Source of the DNA: Leptotrichia hongkongensis
GTDB taxonomy: Bacteria; Fusobacteriota; Fusobacteriia; Fusobacteriales; Leptotrichiaceae
DNA: 64,000 nt
Direction of reading: 5' to 3'
Assembly (NCBI RefSeq): GCF_041538065.1
Contig: NZ_JBGORW010000006.1
Location: forward strand, 105,697 to 169,696
Part shown: positions 9,000 to 17,584 of the stretch, piece after piece
How the letters are laid out: the number at the start of each line of letters is the position of its first letter
How positions within the stretch are numbered: position 1 is the first letter of the stretch
Made by a program: the position numbers and the translations under genes
Notes under the pieces: model-generated
The model's database searches: none
What the model saw: only the letters and a program-made list of their open reading frames with translations
What the model was told of the DNA's origin: nothing

Positions 9000-10668
9000 A
9001 ATAAGTATAATGTTATTTTTGTGCTTTATGCTATCTTTTACAAATATTATTGCAAAGGAAAGTTACAGTAACCTCTATATAAAAATAACAGATACAACAA
9101 CTGCAATAAAAAATAACAATCAGAATGAAGCAAAAAAACTTTTTTCTGAAATCAGGGAAGAATTTAAAAAAGTAAAAAATTCTGATTCAACACAAGGAAA
9201 AAAAGTACAGGAGCTTTTAAATAGAGAAAAATCAGCATTATCAGAAAATGACCTAAAAGAAGTAACAACAGCATTGCTTGCTTTTGAAAAGGAGCAAAAT
9301 CCTGTTAATGACAATGAGGAAAAGAAAAAATTTCAGTCAAGAATGTATCCTGCTTTGGATATATTGGAAAAGGCGATTCAGTCTAAAAATGTGGAGCTTA
9401 TGAAAAAAGAATATCTGAAATTTAATGGCGTATGGACTAGAAATGAAGGTTTTATACGAAGCAGAAGTATTCCTTACTATGGAAAAGTGGAAACTGCGAT
9501 GTCCTTTCTTAGAAGCTCTATGGAAGTGGAGCCTTTTGACTATGACAGCACAATAAATTCTTTCAATGAATTGAAGTCTGCTATAAAGGATTATCTAGAT
9601 GGAAAAAAAATAGAAAACAATGTTTCAACTACAATCACGTTGAAAGAAGCTGTGGATATGCTAAAAGATGCCTTGGATGCTTTTAAAGCAGGAAATAAAG
9701 CTAAAGGACAGTCAAAAGTTAAGCAGTTTATTCAAGTATGGCCAACCGTTGAAGGCGATGTAAGTACAAGAAATTCATCATTATACACAAAATTGGAAAC
9801 TCAAACTCCAATAATTATGGTAAAAGGTGCTGAAAAAGGATATCAGGAACAACTACAAGGTTTAATAATAGAATTGTCGCAAATTGATACAAAAGCACAA
9901 TATACATTTGTTGACGCAATGTTTATACTCCTTCGTGAAGGTGTAGAAGCACTTCTAATAGTTCTGGCATTAGTAAGCAGTCTAAAAGCTGCAAATCAGA
10001 AAAAAGGATTACGCTGGGTATATGCAGGAGCTACTTTCGGAATTTTAGCAAGTGTCATTATAGCATTTATGCTTCAAGCACTATTCCCTGCGGTATCTTC
10101 AGGAACAAACCGTGAGATTCTGGAAGGAATTGTAGGAATTTTTGCGGTTATAATGATGATTGGTATTGGATTCTGGCTACATAGCAAGTCATCTCTAAAA
10201 TCTTGGAAAGACTACATTGACAGAAAAATGGATGTTGTTTTGAGCACAGGAAGTTTTATTTCAATGTTTGTATTAAGTTTTCTTGCGGTATTTAGGGAAG
10301 GTGCTGAAACGATTTTATTTTATGTGGGAATTTTACCGTTAATTTCTTTGCAGAACTTGATTATTGGTATTGTGAGTGCTATACTAATACTAGTTGTAAT
10401 CGCATTTGTACTAATATATGCTTCTTCAAAAATAAAAATACATCAAATATTTCTTGTATTGACATGGACGATATATTTCCTTGCGTTTAAGATGCTTGGA
10501 ACAAGTATTCATATGCTGCAAGTTGTAGGAATTCTGCCATTACACGTAGTAAACTTTATTCCAACGGTAGAGATTTTAGGAATTTATGCAAATATGGAAG
10601 TATTTATTTGTCAATTAATTTTACTAACTATAATTGCATTTGCAACTTTTAAAAGAAAAGATAAATAG
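8977..10668 (+). CDS. efeU: EfeU/FTR1-family iron permease with N-terminal extracytoplasmic domain
   Basis: Ferrous-iron permease of the oxidase-dependent FTR1 type. After a signal sequence (about 8-26), a helical extracytoplasmic region runs to about residue 305. The seven-helix permease follows and keeps both REXXE iron motifs: REGVE at 320-324 and REGAE at 440-444. The start is TTG 8977-8979, preceded by GGAAGGAG six bases upstream and overlapping efeB by 23 bases, a sign of coupling. 563 residues is longer than E. coli EfeU because of the N-terminal domain, as in other bacterial FTR1 proteins. Confidence 0.9.
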   Translation: MDRNYLNKISIMLFLCFMLSFTNIIAKESYSNLYIKITDTTTAIKNNNQNEAKKLFSEIREEFKKVKNSDSTQGKKVQELLNREKSALSENDLKEVTTALLAFEKEQNPVNDNEEKKKFQSRMYPALDILEKAIQSKNVELMKKEYLKFNGVWTRNEGFIRSRSIPYYGKVETAMSFLRSSMEVEPFDYDSTINSFNELKSAIKDYLDGKKIENNVSTTITLKEAVDMLKDALDAFKAGNKAKGQSKVKQFIQVWPTVEGDVSTRNSSLYTKLETQTPIIMVKGAEKGYQEQLQGLIIELSQIDTKAQYTFVDAMFILLREGVEALLIVLALVSSLKAANQKKGLRWVYAGATFGILASVIIAFMLQALFPAVSSGTNREILEGIVGIFAVIMMIGIGFWLHSKSSLKSWKDYIDRKMDVVLSTGSFISMFVLSFLAVFREGAETILFYVGILPLISLQNLIIGIVSAILILVVIAFVLIYASSKIKIHQIFLVLTWTIYFLAFKMLGTSIHMLQVVGILPLHVVNFIPTVEILGIYANMEVFICQLILLTIIAFATFKRKDK

Positions 10669-10705
10669 GTTTTAAATATTTTTAACAATCGGAAAGGAAT
10701 AAAAA

Positions 10706-11419
10706 ATGTCTAAAATTGATGAACAGACACTTATAGAACATCTAAGTGAATTTAGGAAAAGACTTATTGTAACAATCGTATTTTTTATAATAGCCTTTCT
10801 GATAAGCCTAGTATTCTGCTCTAGTATTTACAAATTATTAACAGCTTCTTTTAATCAGAAATTAGTTGTTCTAGGCCCCAATGATATTTTGAGCATTTAT
10901 TTGATGCTGGCTGGAATATGTGCTTTCAGTTTAACTCTTCCATTTGCAAGTTATCAGATATGGGCATTTGTCCGTCCTGCATTGGAAGAAAGAGAAGCCA
11001 AAGTCGTTTTATCCTATGTTCCTGCAACCTTTATACTGTTTATTGCCGGTCTATGTTTTGGTTTTTTTTTCATAACGCCTGCATTATTAAATGTGCTTCT
11101 TTCATTTGGAGATGATTTATTTAATATACAGCTTACAGCAAACAGTTATCTGACATTCATAATTCATACTTCCCTTCCACTTGGAATAATATTTGAACTG
11201 CCAGTTATTGTAGCTTTTTTAACATCGCTACACATTTTAACACCACAATATTTGATAAAAAATAGAAGATATGGATACTTTATTTTACTAGTACTCGCAG
11301 TAGTATTAACACCTGCCGATTTTATAAGCGATTTAACAATGGCAGCTCCCTTAATTCTACTGTATGAAGTGAGTATCCTTGTCTGCAAATATATTTATAA
11401 AAAAAGGAGGAATTACTAA
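10706..11419 (+). CDS. tatC: Sec-independent translocase subunit TatC
   Basis: Membrane receptor for twin-arginine signal peptides. 237 residues with six hydrophobic segments. The N-terminal cytoplasmic stretch EHLSEFRKRL is the TatC hallmark, and the first periplasmic loop carries the FxxxP-type QIWAFVRPALEEREAK motif. It lies 37 bases after efeU and 2 bases before tatA, so the operon carries its own minimal TatAC system. EfeB is the only Tat substrate visible in the window. Confidence 0.95.
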   Translation: MSKIDEQTLIEHLSEFRKRLIVTIVFFIIAFLISLVFCSSIYKLLTASFNQKLVVLGPNDILSIYLMLAGICAFSLTLPFASYQIWAFVRPALEEREAKVVLSYVPATFILFIAGLCFGFFFITPALLNVLLSFGDDLFNIQLTANSYLTFIIHTSLPLGIIFELPVIVAFLTSLHILTPQYLIKNRRYGYFILLVLAVVLTPADFISDLTMAAPLILLYEVSILVCKYIYKKRRNY

Positions 11420-11421
11420 AA

Positions 11422-11619
11422 ATGGGAATTTTTAGAGATATCGGGGCACCAGGACTCATAGTCCTTATACTTGGTGCATTACTTATTTTTGGACCAAAGA
11501 GGCTGCCTGAATTAGGAGAAGCCATCGGAAAAATGATTCGAGAATTTAAAAAATCAGTTTCTGGAATTGATTTGGAAAAAGATGATAAAGTTACAGAAGA
11601 TAAAAAAGAAGATAAATAA
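11422..11619 (+). CDS. tatA: Sec-independent translocase subunit TatA
   Basis: Pore-forming small subunit: 65 residues with one N-terminal transmembrane helix (about 8-22), the FGPKRLPELGEAIG hinge and amphipathic helix, then a charged Asp/Glu/Lys tail. GGAGG precedes the ATG within the end of tatC. No separate tatB is seen, as in minimal TatAC systems. A terminator follows directly, ending the operon. Confidence 0.95.
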   Translation: MGIFRDIGAPGLIVLILGALLIFGPKRLPELGEAIGKMIREFKKSVSGIDLEKDDKVTEDKKEDK

Positions 11620-11625
11620 AAAAAC

Positions 11626-11660
11626 AAGAGCAGTCTCATAACTATGAACCGCTCTTTTTT
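11626..11660 (+). terminator. terminator of the efe-tat operon
   Basis: AAGAGC at 11626-11631 and GCTCTT at 11651-11656, with further pairing inside around an ATAACTAT-centred loop, are followed by a T-run. It lies seven bases after tatA. Confidence 0.8.
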
Positions 11661-12009
11661 ATAATGAAACTTATACAAAATCGACCTAAAAATATGATAT
11701 AACAACTTTATGGCATATGAAAAAGATTATAGAAAAAGAATTTTAAATTTTTATTACGAAAACGGAAAAACAAAAACACTATTTTAGTTTAATATAAGTT
11801 CCAGCACATTGTACGGATGTATAAAATTTAAGAAGGAAACAGGATATCTTTTATCAAGAACACGGAAAAGAAAATTTAAGATGCTTGATCCTGAAAAACT
11901 TGATGAATATATGAAAAATCCAAAGAATACAGATAAATGCATCCGTGAAATAGCAGTTACTTCTGTTTTATTTAATAAATTAGTTCAGTTTTAAATAGGT
12001 TTTACTATA
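11660..12009 (+). mobile_element. internally deleted IS630-family element (remnant, copy 1)
   Basis: About 350 bases nearly identical to both ends of the longer copy at 13238-14155. Left end starts TATAATGAAACTTATAC and right end finishes GGTTTTACTATA, with TA at both borders as for IS630/Tc1 elements. The transposase start (ATG 11710, MAYEKDYRKRILNFYY) is followed by an in-frame TAG. Codons for CIREIA then join directly to VTSVLFNKLVQF, so the catalytic core is gone. The deletion lies between two AGCA tetramers present in copy 2. It is inserted right against the tatA terminator. Confidence 0.85.
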
Positions 12010-12017
12010 CTATAAAA

Positions 12018-12065
12018 ATAAGGATTGATTTTTATTTTTTTTATATAGCAAGAATCAATCCTTAT
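12018..12065 (-). terminator. terminator of the cyclase-family gene
   Basis: A perfect stem of 11 or more bp: AAGGATTGATT (12020-12030) pairs with AATCAATCCTT (12053-12063). T-rich sequence follows on the minus strand, 50 bases after the stop of the gene ending at 12116. Confidence 0.75.
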
Positions 12066-12115
12066 TTATTTAGGTTATTAATAAATTGTATTTATCAAAT
12101 TTTTTGAGAAGTTAA

Positions 12116-12859
12116 TTAGATAATTGCCCAAACTCTTACTGGTAATCCGTTTGCATCACTGATTCTAGGTGCAGCTATGAATATAATTGCTCCTATTGGT
12201 GGCAATTTATCTAAATTATTTAATACTTCAACTTGGAATTTATCTCTTCCTAAAATGTATCTTTCACCTGCTAAATCTCCATTTTTAGCACATGTAACAG
12301 CAGCATCTGTATCAAATGTTTCGTGTCCAACTCCAGCAATATTTCGGTTATCGAATAAAAATTCTAGGGTAGAAATTGGCCATCCAGGTGTGTGTGCATT
12401 TCCATTTTCATCGGAATTTTCTAATGCTTTTAAATCAGGCCATCGTTTGCTCCAATCACTTCTAAATGCTACAAAAGAATTTTCTGGAATTTTTCCATAT
12501 TTTTTTTCAAATTCTAAAATATCTTCGATACTAATTTCGTAATCATTATTTTCTTTTACTTTTTCACTAAGATCAATAACAACAAGAGGTAAAATAGTAT
12601 CAGAAATATTAAAATCTTTTGCTAAACGGGCATTTTGTATAAAGTGTCCTGGATAATCAATGTGAGTACCAAATTGCCCTGGAAATTTGAAAGTTTGTAT
12701 TCTTAAATTCATTTCTGAAAAATCTATAACGGTTTTATTAAGTTCTAAAACACCTTTTGGCATTCCTTGCCAATAAGGGCTTTCATTTGATAATTCATGT
12801 GATAATTCAATCCATTGATGATTTTTTAATGTTTCTAGTGTTTTCCATAAATTTGACAT
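12116..12859 (-). CDS. cyclase-family (kynurenine formamidase-like) metal hydrolase
   Basis: 247 residues of the cyclase / KynB fold. The metal-binding signature HxGTHxDxPxH appears as GQFGTHIDYPGHF (about residues 62-74). Downstream, GVGHETFDTDAAVT matches the second conserved block of the family. Substrate cannot be assigned: relatives include kynurenine formamidase and polyketide cyclases, and no tryptophan-degradation gene is near. It is flanked by two IS630-type remnants. GGAG lies upstream of the ATG. Confidence 0.85.
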   Translation of the reverse strand: MSNLWKTLETLKNHQWIELSHELSNESPYWQGMPKGVLELNKTVIDFSEMNLRIQTFKFPGQFGTHIDYPGHFIQNARLAKDFNISDTILPLVVIDLSEKVKENNDYEISIEDILEFEKKYGKIPENSFVAFRSDWSKRWPDLKALENSDENGNAHTPGWPISTLEFLFDNRNIAGVGHETFDTDAAVTCAKNGDLAGERYILGRDKFQVEVLNNLDKLPPIGAIIFIAAPRISDANGLPVRVWAII

Positions 12860-13237
12860 AAAATCACTCCTTTGTTTTATTTCATTTTTGATAATTTATT
12901 GTTCAAATATTTATTTAGTATTATTGTATCATAAGAGAAAAAATTTGTATAGTAAAATTAATATTTATGAGAAAAAAGAATAATTGAATATATGTAATGA
13001 ATGTTTTGAAAGATTTTAGATTTTGTAGAATTAAGAGGGATTTTTGGAAATACAAAAGTTGTTATATCATAATTGTACTAAAGATTAGAAAAAAGTTTAG
13101 AAAGTATTGAGTTAATATGATGGCATTGAGATTAATTTTCTGATAGATTATTTATGATATTACTTGGCAAATGAATTTCTGAAAATAGTAATTTTTAAAA
13201 AATTTTTATAGATAGAGAATTGATTGTAGAAGCAAAA
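12860..13237. other. intergenic region between the cyclase gene and IS copy 2
   Basis: 378 AT-rich bases. The stretch next to 12860 should carry the cyclase promoter (a minus-strand TACAAT occurs near 12930), but I see no convincing -35. The remainder shows no ORF, tRNA or repeat that I can support. Confidence 0.4.
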
Positions 13238-13287
13238 TATAGTGAAACTTATACAAAATCGACCTAAAAATATGATATAACAACTTT

Positions 13288-14140
13288 ATGGCATATGAAA
13301 AAGATTATAGAAAAAGAATTTTAAATTTTTATTACGAAAATGGAAAAACAAAAACACTATTTTAGTTCAACATAAGTTCCAGCACATTGTACGGATGTAT
13401 AAAATTTAAGAAGGAAACAGGAAATCTTTCATCAAGAATACGGAAAAGAAAATTTAAGATGCTTAATCCTGAAAAACTTGATGAATATATGAAAAATCCA
13501 AAGAATGCAGATAAATACATCCGTGAAATAGCAAAAGATTTTGGCTGTGGAAAGGAGACAGTGAGAGTAGCACTGAAAAAATTAGGATACACAAGAAAAA
13601 AAAACAGACAAAATACAGAGAGCAGGACGAGAAAAAAGTAAATAGATATTTAAAAAAATTATCAGAAGCAGGTTCAGGCAGAGAAATAATCTATATTGAT
13701 GAAACAGGCTTTAACGAATATTACTACCGTGAATACGGCTGGAGTAAAAGAGGAATATCTATTGAAGGGAAGAAAAGAGGATTAAGATATTCAAGAATAA
13801 ATCTGGTTGCTGGAAAAATAGGTAATGCACTGATAGGGAGTATGATATACAGGGAAACAATGAAAAGTGAATTTTTTGAAGAATGGTTCAGGGAAATACT
13901 TTTAAGAGATATTGAAAAATTAGAGAAGAGAGTTCTAATAGTGATGGATAATGCCAGATTTCATAGAAAGAATATATTAGAAGGAAACGGGGCATTGTCT
14001 ATTATTTCTTCCGCTGTATTCGTCGGATTTAAAAATTATGGGCTAATATGAAGAAAAAATTAAAAGACACAGCCCATAATTTTAATACACTAGAAAAAGC
14101 AGTTACTTCTGTTTTATTTAATAAATTAGTTCAGTTTTAA
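13288..14140 (+). pseudogene. IS630-family transposase, interrupted
   Basis: ATG 13288 begins MAYEKDYRKRILNFYYENG, followed by an in-frame TAG, then the helix-turn-helix stretch FNISSSTLYGCIKFKKETG. Frame A ends at TAA 13641. A -1 shift at the slippery heptamer A AAA AAG (13632-13638) continues into the DDE domain with YIDETGF (first Asp) and IVMDNARFH (second Asp). The segment that should hold NPIEKLW, with the third acidic residue, shows a frame-shifting deletion near 14025-14045; after it LWANMKKKLKDTAHNF resumes in the other frame to TAA 14140. The early stop and the missing Glu make it non-functional. Confidence 0.82.
13632..13638 (+). other. probable programmed -1 frameshift site (A AAA AAG)
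   Basis: In frame A the codons read AGA AAA AAG TAA, so the heptamer is in the correct register immediately before the stop. Slipping back one base gives AAA AAA GTA and opens the downstream DDE frame. Many IS630 elements make transposase this way (established knowledge); use here is inferred. Confidence 0.65.
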
Positions 14141-14250
14141 ATAGGTTTTACTATATTTAAAATTAATTTACAAAAAAAAACCTATTTTCTATAACAACTT
14201 AATGTTTTTTAAAATAGACTTTTGATATACAGTTTATCTTTATTTCAGAA

Positions 14251-14438
14251 TTATTCTCCTTCAGGTAAAACAAATCCTGCTATTAAATATGCAATTGCTA
14301 ATAATCCTTCTGTAAGAACTGCTAATACAACTGCTATTATTCTTATTAAGTTAGAATCTTTATCCATGTATTTTGCAAGTCCATCACATACACCCATTAT
14401 TTTTTGTCAGATGCTGATTTTGTTAGTTTTTTTTCCAT
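14251..14438 (-). pseudogene. PspC-domain small membrane protein gene with one-base frameshift
   Basis: An AGGAGG site precedes ATG 14438. The first codons read MEKKLTKSASDKK and hit TAA at once. One base over, the frame continues as MGVCDGLAKYMDKDSN and then a hydrophobic helix ending FVLPEGE and TAA at 14251, which is a typical 60-odd-residue PspC domain. The 188-base span is not a multiple of three, and the break is at a run of six A. PspC proteins act in envelope-stress signalling. It is either a recent pseudogene or a homopolymer sequencing error. Confidence 0.75.
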
Positions 14439-14747
14439 TTTTCCTCCTAAATATTTTTATAAATGAAATTTCAAATTTTTTATTTCACATACATTATATC
14501 ATATCCCTTATATTATATAAATTATTTTTTATACTATTCCCCTTTTAAATAACAGATTTATAATAAATTTAAATTCTCATACTTATTCATCAAAGGGTAA
14601 AAAACCTTTATTATCAAAAAGATTCTATCTTTTAAATAGGACTTAGTATTAGATCTTTTGATTAATAAATATTTTTTCATATTGTTATGTTTTTTCTTTT
14701 TATTTTCATAGAATTGTTTATTGCCACAAAACCTTATCTTGCAGTAA

Positions 14748-14915
14748 AGGTTTATCCTAATAATTAAAATTGTGGCAAGATTGCTACGCAATAACCTATG
14801 GCTAGTCTCTATTTAAAAAGTAAAAATTATATTTTAATTATTTGAGAATATTAGATTTATACCCTTTATTAGAAAAGTTTGTAATAATTTCGTTATTTAA
14901 ATGAGGTTTAGTATA
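14748..14915. repeat. interspersed repeat family 2, copy with adjacent hairpin
   Basis: Shares about 165 bases with 42089-42297 (opposite orientation), and its right-hand 105 bases with 26760-26857 (same orientation). The right end, GGTTTAGTATA, resembles the ends of family 1. Just left of it, TTGCCACAA (14721-14729) and TTGTGGCAA (14770-14778) form a perfect 9-bp inverted repeat with an inner ACCTT/AAGGT pair. No ORF here is credible. With the pspC remnant and a related 14535-14650 segment, it fills the gap between IS copy 2 and the nuclease island. Confidence 0.6.
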
Positions 14916-14925
14916 AACTATTTGC

Positions 14926-15678
14926 CTAAATTTTTAACAAAAGATTTAAAGCATATTGAAGGATTTTTATTTTATCTTTACAATCATCAATATTTTCAAA
15001 TTCTAAATATCCTACTGTCATATACTGACCTGCTCTAAAATATTTTTTCTGAAACTTTTCATTTTTTAGTATATTTTCGAATTTTTTTATATTTTCTGGT
15101 TTATTTTCGCATTTTAGTATATCTTTCGACTCATTTTCTAATTTATTTTTTAATTTAGAAAAAAGTTCCTTACGTTTTTCAGAAGCAATTGTTACTTTCT
15201 TTTCGAAATCTTCTTTTGAAAGTTCTTTATTATTTTTATTTTTTTTAGGAACTGAATATTTTATTGCAATTATATTTTTCTGATTATATTGTTCTATTTG
15301 TAAATAAATATCTTCATCAGAAGTTTCTGCTAATTTATTAATTTTTTCTTCACTTAAAGGAAACCACCACATTCCCATAAATCCACCTGATGAGTTATTC
15401 ACATAACCCCAACTACAATCTTTTTGTCTTCCAATAGCATGTTCTAATAAATTTTTTTCGTTTTTTAATTCTTTAAAAAATCCGATATAACAGTTTGAAT
15501 TCCAGTCTTCTAAGTTTTTTTCTACATATGAATCTACATCTGCTTTTATGTTACTCAAATAATCATAATAATTTCTAAATATAGAATTCTTAATGTTATC
15601 CTCATATCTTCCGAATAATTCTAAAATTTTTTCTCTTCTAAATATTACATTTACACCATTTTCTTTTAAATTTTCCAT
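14926..15678 (-). pseudogene. C-terminal fragment of a PD-(D/E)XK nuclease-family protein
   Basis: 250 codons matching the C-terminal two-thirds of the family seen next door: a helical region with NSIFRNYYDYLSNI, then GYVNNSSGGFMGMWWFPL and a beta-rich end. The N-terminal nuclease core (D...ExK) is absent. The reading frame is open upstream of the ATG for 17 codons (TVYYKTYDEDN...), which read like family sequence, and it is the same frame as the gene ending at 15742, separated by two TAA codons. No ribosome-binding site precedes ATG 15678. I read it as a 5'-truncated paralogue left by recombination; translation is doubtful. Confidence 0.6.
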
Positions 15679-15741
15679 ATTATCTTCATCATATGTTTTA
15701 TAATATACTGTTTTTTTATTTTTTTTTGTTAATTAAAAATT

Positions 15742-16818
15742 TTATTCAAAATTTACATTTTGCAAATACCCATGTAGTTTTTTCACTTCATTCATTAATT
15801 TATTCATTTCATCTTTCCCATCTTTTATATATTCTTTTAAATTAATATGTAAAATTGGTATTTCATAATCATCTTTATATTTGCAATTTTCTTCTATATT
15901 ATTAATTTTTATTAACTCATTTTTATGTTCTTCAATAACTTTATAAATTTTTTTATATACAACTTCATATTTTTCTTTTCTTATATATTTTAAACTTTCA
16001 TTTTCTGTATTGTATTTATGATAAAAATTCAATCTTAAATAAGGTCCTTCTTTTTTTGTATTATCCATTCTCCAGAAAATAAGGTATCTTTCACTTGTTT
16101 CAAAAATAGGAAGCCTTTTTCCTAACAAATTATATTGTGAAACAGCAGAACCATTTCCCTTATTTCTAAAACTTACTATCCTTTCTTCTGAAAAAATCTC
16201 TTTTAAAAAACAATATTGTGCTATGTTAGATTTTGCTATATTCCAATCCTTGTGAGATTCTGCTTTACATTCTAAATAATTTTTTTCATTTTCTTGAGTT
16301 CTTAATTTTTCTACAAGATACACATAATAACTGTCTAAAATTTCACTTTTATTTCTATATTTTTCTAAAATTTCTTTAAATATTTCACCTGTGATTATTT
16401 TATTAGCTTTCACATTTTTATCAGGACTGAAATGAAAACCTGTTTTAAAATAAACTGTTTTAACTTCTAGATTTCCATCAATTCTCAAATCTTTTTTTTC
16501 ATTTTCATCTAACTTATTAATTTTTTCTTCATACTCTTCTAGTTGTTTTTTTCTTTCAGAAGAATTAACCTTATCTTCAATAATGTAAACTCTATTCAAC
16601 TCTTTAAAAACAACTAATATATCAATTTTCTTAAATTGCCTTTTTATAAGAATTTCTTGATTATCAGAAACATTCTCTTCTCCAAACTCTTTTAATAAGT
16701 CAACAGCTAATGCTCTTAATTCACTATCCTCGTAATTTAACCAATTTAAACACCAACATATAAAAGCATCCTGTGACAGCTCTGACGTTGCAAAATTAAA
16801 AATATTGTTTCTTTCCAT
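15742..16818 (-). CDS. PD-(D/E)XK nuclease-family protein (PDDEXK_4-like)
   Basis: 358 residues beginning with the family motif NIFNFATSELSQDAFICW. The nuclease core is intact: Asp66 in KKIDILVVF, then Glu81-x-Lys83 in VYIIEDKVNS, the D...ExK pattern. A helical, charged C-terminal half follows. Members of this family are mostly uncharacterised and often sit in accessory or defence regions (established knowledge, general). It is 33 bases after the FtsZ-like gene and probably shares the strong promoter at 18571-18598. A DNase or RNase role is inferred from motif only. Confidence 0.75.
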   Translation of the reverse strand: MERNNIFNFATSELSQDAFICWCLNWLNYEDSELRALAVDLLKEFGEENVSDNQEILIKRQFKKIDILVVFKELNRVYIIEDKVNSSERKKQLEEYEEKINKLDENEKKDLRIDGNLEVKTVYFKTGFHFSPDKNVKANKIITGEIFKEILEKYRNKSEILDSYYVYLVEKLRTQENEKNYLECKAESHKDWNIAKSNIAQYCFLKEIFSEERIVSFRNKGNGSAVSQYNLLGKRLPIFETSERYLIFWRMDNTKKEGPYLRLNFYHKYNTENESLKYIRKEKYEVVYKKIYKVIEEHKNELIKINNIEENCKYKDDYEIPILHINLKEYIKDGKDEMNKLMNEVKKLHGYLQNVNFE

Positions 16819-16851
16819 TCTAAATCCCTTCTTTCTATAATATTAATTAAT

Positions 16852-17559
16852 TTATTTAACTGAATCTTCCACAATGTAAGCAATAATATTTATGAAATTT
16901 TCATTTTCTGGATATATTTGCAGTCCCCAAAGAAATGCCCGATTATTAAGAATATTAGTCATTATTTTAGCAATATCTTTTATCTGAGTCAATTCGATAT
17001 TTTTTCCTGCTGTTATATTCAAAAATATTTTATAAGTTTTATTTTTATCAAAAGTTTCCAGCTTTAGTTTTAGGTTTTGCAAGAAATCATCAAAAGTTTC
17101 TAAATTTCCTTTTTCAAAAATTACGAAAGATTTTGAGGTTTTTTGAAATACAGTTTTTAAGTCAGCTAAATCAAGAGTAACCATTCCTTTTACTGTTAAA
17201 GTTTTTGTTATTCCGTTGATTCCATTTTTTAAATCTTCGGCAGATTTGCATTTTATGATAAAGTTTGTTTTTGAATCAAATAGGTCGGTATAGCCATTTC
17301 CAATATCGTAAATGCCAGTAAAAATGTCGTTTTTTTCAGTGTTTCTGATTATTTCTAAGGCAAAATTTTTATCATTTTCAAAATATGTGTTTAAAATTAT
17401 CAAAATTACATCTGTATTTTGAAAATTTATTTTTAAATCTTTGTAGTCATTTTTAATTGTAATAATGTTTATATTTTCATGTGTAATTATTTCTTTTTCA
17501 ATAGTGCTTAGACCCGTTTCTCCTAAATTTATTATTTTTATTTTTGGTATTTTTTCCAT
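16852..17559 (-). CDS. degenerate FtsZ-like protein lacking the GTP-binding signature
   Basis: 235 residues. The C-terminal half aligns by eye with FtsZ: LTVKGMVTLDLADLKTVF (121-138) matches the FtsZ ITVPGLINLDFADVKTVM region, including the T7-loop Asp130 and Asp133. FLNITAGKNIELTQIKDIA (179-197) matches INITGG...L.E..EAA, and the end resembles the FtsZ C-terminal strand region. The N-terminal half begins KIKIINLGETG, where FtsZ has its glycine-rich loop, but the tubulin signature GGGTGTG is missing (NTYFENDKNFALEII instead). GTP binding is therefore unlikely. It lies between a WYL regulator and a nuclease; a role in modulating cell division or in defence is inference. Confidence 0.68.
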   Translation of the reverse strand: MEKIPKIKIINLGETGLSTIEKEIITHENINIITIKNDYKDLKINFQNTDVILIILNTYFENDKNFALEIIRNTEKNDIFTGIYDIGNGYTDLFDSKTNFIIKCKSAEDLKNGINGITKTLTVKGMVTLDLADLKTVFQKTSKSFVIFEKGNLETFDDFLQNLKLKLETFDKNKTYKIFLNITAGKNIELTQIKDIAKIMTNILNNRAFLWGLQIYPENENFINIIAYIVEDSVK

Positions 17560-17584
17560 AAATTTTCTCCTTTTTTATAGAAAT

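Larger units (their letters stand above)
13238..14155 (+). mobile_element. decayed IS630-family insertion sequence (copy 2)
   Basis: A 918-base element bounded by TATA. Left terminus TATAGTGAAACTTATAC and the reverse complement of the right terminus, TATAGTAAAACCTATTTA, form imperfect terminal inverted repeats. It encodes an IS630/Tc1-mariner DDE transposase in two overlapping frames, now broken (see the pseudogene entry). Copy 1 at 11660-12009 is a deletion derivative. The ends also match the termini of five small repeats in the window. Confidence 0.88.

Noticed and set aside
11809..11994. Apparent 61-codon gene
   Set aside because: Part of the deleted IS630 transposase; the same codons occur in copy 2.
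14222..14548. Plus-strand ORF of 108 codons
   Set aside because: It is the antisense of the pspC remnant; no ribosome-binding site and low-complexity Phe/Ile/Leu composition.
14558..14791. Minus-strand ORF of 77 codons
   Set aside because: Lys/Asn/Ile-rich, no ribosome-binding site, and it overlaps repeat DNA.
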